Source: WTGJ01 sp965237765 (GTDB taxonomy: Bacteria > Chloroflexota > Anaerolineae > Aggregatilineales > Phototrophicaceae). Taken from it: DNA of 64,000 nucleotides. How positions within the stretch are numbered: position 1 is the stretch's first letter; each line of letters opens with the position of its first letter. Shown here in pieces: positions 60,915 through 64,000 of the stretch. The stretch covers positions 2,356,001 through 2,420,000 of the forward strand of contig OZ250157.1 in the NCBI GenBank assembly GCA_965237765.1. Reading direction: 5' to 3'. The notes under the pieces were generated by a model that did not search any database, was not told the origin of the DNA, and saw nothing but the letters and a program-made list of their open reading frames with translations. Both the position numbers and the translations under genes were made by a program.

Positions 60915-60920
60915 AGTATA
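60915..60920 (-). promoter_or_regulatory. -10 of the tig-clpP-clpX operon
   Basis: Minus strand TATACT about 25 bases before the tig TTG; the leader would include AGGGGAG. It lies downstream of the tRNA-Leu terminator, so this operon is independent of the tRNA. Confidence 0.45.
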
Positions 60921-60970
60921 GCGCGGTCGGCGCTGGCGAGGAATATGGAGGAAAATCAGAAACTCCTAAG

Positions 60971-60995
60971 AAAAAAGGACGCCCGCGAGCGCCCT
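60971..60995 (-). terminator. Intrinsic terminator of tRNA-Leu
   Basis: Minus strand AGGGCGC and GCGTCCT pair (one G-T) across a 6-base loop, followed by TTTTT. It begins one base after the tRNA 3' end. Confidence 0.85.
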
Positions 60996-60996
60996 G

Positions 60997-61079
60997 TGGG
61001 GAAGGAGGGATTCGAACCCTCACATCATTAAGATACATGATCCTAAGTCATGCGCGTCTGCCATTTCCGCCACTCCCCC
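60997..61079 (-). tRNA. tRNA-Leu (anticodon TAG)
   Basis: 83 bases including discriminator A; CCA not encoded. Acceptor GGGGGAG pairs with CTTCCCC. Anticodon stem CATGA/TCATG encloses CTTAGGA, giving TAG. The long class II variable arm and TTCGAAT T-loop fit leucine. It starts 11 bases after the regulator gene on the same strand, so it may be co-transcribed with it. Confidence 0.97.
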
Positions 61080-61090
61080 AGTTTCCCGCA

Positions 61091-61696
61091 TCATTCTGGC
61101 ATTGTCGTCGTCAGATCGGATGTCAGCTCGCTTTCATCCAGCATCGAGGTGATGAGCAGGCGCGCGAAATTGAAGAGCGCTTCCACTTGCTCAATCCGCT
61201 CCAGGAAATACGTTGCCCGCGTATGAGTTTCCGCATCAATTTCTTGCTGCTCCTGCTGGATCTGTAGCAAACGATCGACGTTTTCCCGCAGCACATTTAG
61301 CGTACGGTCAATATCTCGCTTTTCGCGCACGCTGAGGATATTGCGGATGATTTGCCAGAGATCAGTTTCCGCTTCGTAGAATTTGCGGCGCCGTTGTTCG
61401 CCGCGCACGTAGACTTGCCGCACCATCCCCAGCTGTTCCAGGGTGCGCATATGCATGCTGACTCCCGCCTTGGAGATGCCTAGACGCGTGCGAAGCTGGT
61501 CTAACGAGAGTGGTTGTGGCTCGAACAAGACGTACGCATACAGCTGGCCGATGACCTTGTTGAAGCCGAAATAGCTCGCCAATTGTCCCAAGCCATCCAA
61601 CATCGAATCCTGGATGGAGATCAGATCCGGATGCGCATCCAAAGGCTGCTCCGCGCTGGGATCACTATGATTGTTCTTGATGTGCGAATCCACCAT
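61091..61696 (-). CDS. GbsR/MarR-type winged-helix transcriptional regulator
   Basis: 201 residues. The winged helix is at residues ~45-120: LDQLRTRLGISKAGVSMHMR is the helix-turn-helix and QVYVRGEQRRRKFYEA the wing. FGFNKVIGQLYAYVLFEPQPL is the GbsR opening pattern. The helical C-terminus likely dimerises. GbsR relatives control osmolyte uptake and synthesis or metal/antibiotic responses; no such target gene is adjacent. The gene upstream (mreB) is on the same strand but ends 192 bases away. Confidence 0.88.
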   Translation of the reverse strand: MVDSHIKNNHSDPSAEQPLDAHPDLISIQDSMLDGLGQLASYFGFNKVIGQLYAYVLFEPQPLSLDQLRTRLGISKAGVSMHMRTLEQLGMVRQVYVRGEQRRRKFYEAETDLWQIIRNILSVREKRDIDRTLNVLRENVDRLLQIQQEQQEIDAETHTRATYFLERIEQVEALFNFARLLITSMLDESELTSDLTTTMPE

Positions 61697-61720
61697 GCTG
61701 CAGCCTCATTCATTGATGAT

Positions 61721-61729
61721 ATTGTAGCA
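61721..61729 (-). promoter_or_regulatory. Extended -10 of the GbsR-type regulator
   Basis: Minus strand TGCTACAAT; leader of about 18 bases before the ATG at 61696. No clear -35. Confidence 0.5.
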
Positions 61730-61822
61730 CATGCGATTGGAATAATTTGGATATGTGCTGGAAACCCGGCAATCACGATTTCCTCGCAGAGCAGCCGGCA
61801 ATGGCCGGATGATATCTTCGTA

Positions 61823-61841
61823 GAATCTTACGCAAAGATTC
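61823..61841. repeat. Perfect inverted repeat downstream of mreB
   Basis: GAATCTT and AAGATTC separated by 5 bases. There is no T-run on either strand, so it is not a standard terminator. It lies upstream of the regulator promoter and could be an operator for that regulator. A second short repeat, CCGGC/GCCGG, lies at 61795-61808. Confidence 0.4.
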
Positions 61842-61888
61842 GCATTAGAGACCGCACAGGTAATTTACGCAATGGGCCGAGGTGACAG

Positions 61889-62914
61889 TCAAACGGGCTG
61901 GGTGACACTCCGCAAGAGAACCGGTTCTGTAATCGCGCGGCCGGCGCCAATTGCCACTGCTGATAAGGGGTTATCTGCCAGAAAGACGGGAACGCGCACC
62001 TCCCCGGTAAGGAAGCTGTCCATGCCGCGTAGCAGCGCGCCACCGCCGGTGAGCAAGATGCCGCGCCCCATAATATCCGAGGCTAGCTCCGGTGGCGTAT
62101 TGATGAGCAGGGACTTGACGACCTCGGCGATTTGCGCCAGCGGCTCCTCTAGCGCCTCGATAATTTCGCCAGTGCTCAGTGTGACCGTGCGCGGCAATCC
62201 GCTCACATTATCAATGCCCTGCATTTCGTTCGAAAGCGCTTCTTCGCCATCGCTGGCGGCACCAATTTGCACCTTTAGAGCCTCGGCCGTGGGCTGGCCG
62301 ATGATGAGGTTGTATTTCTTTCGTACATATTGACTGATGGCCTCATCCATATGCAAACCACCCACGCGCCCGCTGGCGGCGCGGACAACATGATTCATCG
62401 TCAAGATGGCCGCCTCGGTGATGCCGCCGCCGATATTCACGACCATATCGCCAGCCGGGGTGCTGACGGGCAAACCAGCTCCTAGCGCCGCTGCCAGCGG
62501 TTCCCAGATGAGGTATGCGCGCCTCGCCCCGGCCGCCAATGCTGCCTCATAGACCGCACGCCGCTCCACACTCGTTACGCCCCAGGGCACTGAAATCATA
62601 ACTTCCGGTTTGAAAAAGGACATGCGCCCAGAGACGCGGCCGAAGAAATATTCCAGCATCGCCTGCGTGACCTCGTAATCGGCGATCACGCCATTAACCA
62701 GTGGTCGGACGATCTCCAGATCTTCTTCGTCCACACGCCCCAACATCTCGCGCGCTGGTTGCCCAATTTCCACAATCCCGACGTTGCCGCGCTCGTCCGG
62801 TTCCACCTTGAGGGCGACGAGAGAGGGCTCCTGCAGCACAATCCGCCCTTTTTGCCAGATCAGGACATTGATCGTACCGAGGTCGACTCCAAGTTGTGTG
62901 CTGAAGAGGGGCAT
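61889..62914 (-). CDS. mreB: Rod shape-determining protein MreB
   Basis: 341 residues, actin-like ATPase. Phosphate-1 loop VDLGTINVLI, phosphate-2 VVNIGGGITEAAIL and the adenosine motif LLTGGGALLRGMD are visible; ISVPWGVTSVERRAVYEAA is typical of MreB. It forms membrane filaments directing lateral wall synthesis. It lies 24 bases downstream of atpC on the same strand and is not followed by mreC, mreD or rodA. Confidence 0.92.
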   Translation of the reverse strand: MPLFSTQLGVDLGTINVLIWQKGRIVLQEPSLVALKVEPDERGNVGIVEIGQPAREMLGRVDEEDLEIVRPLVNGVIADYEVTQAMLEYFFGRVSGRMSFFKPEVMISVPWGVTSVERRAVYEAALAAGARRAYLIWEPLAAALGAGLPVSTPAGDMVVNIGGGITEAAILTMNHVVRAASGRVGGLHMDEAISQYVRKKYNLIIGQPTAEALKVQIGAASDGEEALSNEMQGIDNVSGLPRTVTLSTGEIIEALEEPLAQIAEVVKSLLINTPPELASDIMGRGILLTGGGALLRGMDSFLTGEVRVPVFLADNPLSAVAIGAGRAITEPVLLRSVTQPV

Positions 62915-62938
62915 GCCGCGCCTTTGGCTGGCCGGGTG

Positions 62939-63385
62939 TTAGTCCTCGTCGTCGCTGAGGATGCGGAGGACGCGTCCACGCGCTTGCAATTTGCGCTTTA
63001 GTCGGATGGTTATTTCGGCGCGGCGCAGCGCGCGTTGGGCCTCGTGGCTTTCATTGGCGGAGAGACCCTCAGCCATGATCTGGGCGGCTCGTTCACGGGC
63101 GGCGTCGGCTTCTCCCACATTCAAATCGTAAGTTGACGCGGCCAAATCCGCTAGGATCACAACCTTATCAGGCCGAATATCCACAACGCCGCCGAAAACG
63201 GCGAAGCTTTCTTCAGCGTCACCCTTACGGATGATGAGCTCGCCGTCGGACAAGGTCGTCAGCACCGGCGCATGGTTTGGCAGGACGCCGATCGTGCCTT
63301 CTACGGCGGGGATGAGCACCATATCCACCGCCTCTTCGGCGAAGACACGCTTTTCTTGCGAGACCAGCTCCACCCTAAGCGTCAT
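62939..63385 (-). CDS. atpC: ATP synthase F1 epsilon subunit
   Basis: 148 residues. N-terminal beta-sandwich (LRVELVSQEKRVFAEEAVDMV, ... GTIGVLPNHAPVLTTL) and C-terminal helical hairpin (AEGLSANESHEAQRALRRAEITIR in pieces). It belongs to the central stalk and inhibits ATP hydrolysis. It starts 2 bases after the atpD stop, the usual end of the atp operon. Confidence 0.95.
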   Translation of the reverse strand: MTLRVELVSQEKRVFAEEAVDMVLIPAVEGTIGVLPNHAPVLTTLSDGELIIRKGDAEESFAVFGGVVDIRPDKVVILADLAASTYDLNVGEADAARERAAQIMAEGLSANESHEAQRALRRAEITIRLKRKLQARGRVLRILSDDED

Positions 63386-63387
63386 GG

Positions 63388-64000
63388 TTAGTTCCCGTTC
63401 GCGCCCGCTTCTTCATTGCGCGCCAGCACATCTTCTATCGCCCCGGCCATATAGAACATCTGCTCGGGGATATGATCCAGCTCGCCATCGAGGATCAGAC
63501 GGAAACCGCGCACCGTATCGCGCACGGGCACATAGCGCCCATCGCGGCCGGTGAATTGTTGCGCGACGAACATCGGCTGGCTCAGGAACAGCTCGATCTT
63601 GCGGGCACGGGCCACGAGCATACGGTCTTCATCGGAGAGTTCGTCAACACCCAGGATGGCGATGATATCCTGCAGATCTTTGTAGCGCTGGAGAACCTGT
63701 TGCACGCCGCGTGTTGTATTGTAATGCTCGTCACCGATGATATTCGGATCGAGGATTTTGCTGGTCGAGGCGAGCGGATCGACGGCGGGGAAGATGCCCT
63801 TTTCGACGATGGCGCGCTCGAGAGCGATAGTGCCATCAAGGTGCGTAAAGACGGCCACAGGCGCCGGATCGGAATAGTCATCGGCTGGGACGTAGACAGC
63901 TTGCATGGAAGTGATGGAGCCGCGACGGGTGGAGGTGATGCGCTCTTGCAGCTGGCCCATCTCATCCGCGAGCGTGGGCTGGTAGCCAACGGCGGAAGGC
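63388..64000 (-). CDS. atpD: ATP synthase F1 beta subunit, 5' end outside window
   Basis: 203 C-terminal residues are visible, open to the window edge. PSAVGYQPTLADEMGQLQER and TSTRRGSITSMQAVYVPADD, then LDPLASTSKILD (here AVDPLASTSKILDPNI) and the C-terminal RVARARKIELFLSQPMFVAQ-type segment are unmistakable. The Walker A part lies beyond 64000. It forms the catalytic sites of F1. Confidence 0.97.
   Translation of the reverse strand, partial: PSAVGYQPTLADEMGQLQERITSTRRGSITSMQAVYVPADDYSDPAPVAVFTHLDGTIALERAIVEKGIFPAVDPLASTSKILDPNIIGDEHYNTTRGVQQVLQRYKDLQDIIAILGVDELSDEDRMLVARARKIELFLSQPMFVAQQFTGRDGRYVPVRDTVRGFRLILDGELDHIPEQMFYMAGAIEDVLARNEEAGANGN

Noticed and set aside
61697..61888. Small gene in the gap between the regulator and mreB
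   Set aside because: Frames in the gap are short, lack ribosome sites and look unlike the codon use of neighbours; the gap is explained by a promoter and inverted repeats.
1..64000. CRISPR arrays, insertion sequences, prophage or att sites
   Set aside because: No regularly spaced direct repeats, transposase or integrase motifs, or terminal inverted repeats were seen by eye. Both tRNA genes are flanked by host genes.

Overview
This window is a gene-dense bacterial chromosome segment with no insertion sequence, prophage or CRISPR array. Three sets of clues point, without proof, to Chloroflexota, probably the Anaerolineae side: a putative F420/flavin luciferase-like oxidoreductase, extracytoplasmic proteins built from fasciclin, PPC and proline-rich linker modules, and a 1646-residue RNA polymerase beta-prime with a large insertion. 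Superoxide dismutase and a VKOR thiol oxidase suggest oxygen exposure. MreB suggests a rod or filament.

Layout. 1-9438 is a divergent cluster. The minus arm holds mmsA, a small helical protein, a beta-ureidopropionase-like nitrilase and a luciferase-like oxidoreductase cut by the window edge. The plus arm holds a class III aminotransferase and a four-gene NMT1/THI5-type ABC importer. Together they read as the lower reductive pyrimidine (uracil/thymine) pathway with uptake; the dehydrogenase and dihydropyrimidinase are probably left of the window. A perfect hairpin terminator (9464-9493) closes it. 9495-24496 carries amino acid, peptide and folate enzymes (class I/II aminotransferase, M55 and M20 hydrolases, DUF1028, glutamate formiminotransferase-cyclodeaminase), tRNA-Asp, modAB without modC, a heterodimeric ABC exporter, a GNAT protein, a J-domain protein and a membrane pyrophosphatase.

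24563-33442 is mostly housekeeping: yraN, miaA, rnc, a MoaD-MoaE fusion, moaC, ftsY, a SpoU-type RNA methyltransferase and prfB. It includes one striking gene, a nucleoside-deaminase-like amidohydrolase fused to a CYTH triphosphate-tunnel domain. 33443-44857 has rpoC alone behind its own promoter and long leader, a glycosidase-like lipoprotein, a GyrA-family protein without a recognisable GyrA box, and a bifunctional Rel protein that may start at AUU. 44858-55599 has moeA, VKOR, an S1-domain protein, several secreted proteins, an HD protein, a fumarase/aspartase-family lyase, superoxide dismutase with a structured leader, and a protein with two tandem solute-binding domains. 55619-64000 is conserved core: nadD-obg, tig-clpP-clpX, tRNA-Leu, a GbsR/MarR regulator, mreB and atpD-atpC.

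Two themes recur. First, many starts are preceded by an extended -10 of the form TGnTAnnnT, mostly without a clear -35, and in several cases the start codon lies about 7 bases after the -10, which predicts leaderless mRNAs. Second, gene ends are very compact: three convergent pairs share a 4-base stop-on-stop overlap. Molybdenum functions (modAB, moaC, moaDE, moeA) are scattered through the window, implying an active molybdoenzyme economy. Family names below are from reading the translations; no database search was possible.
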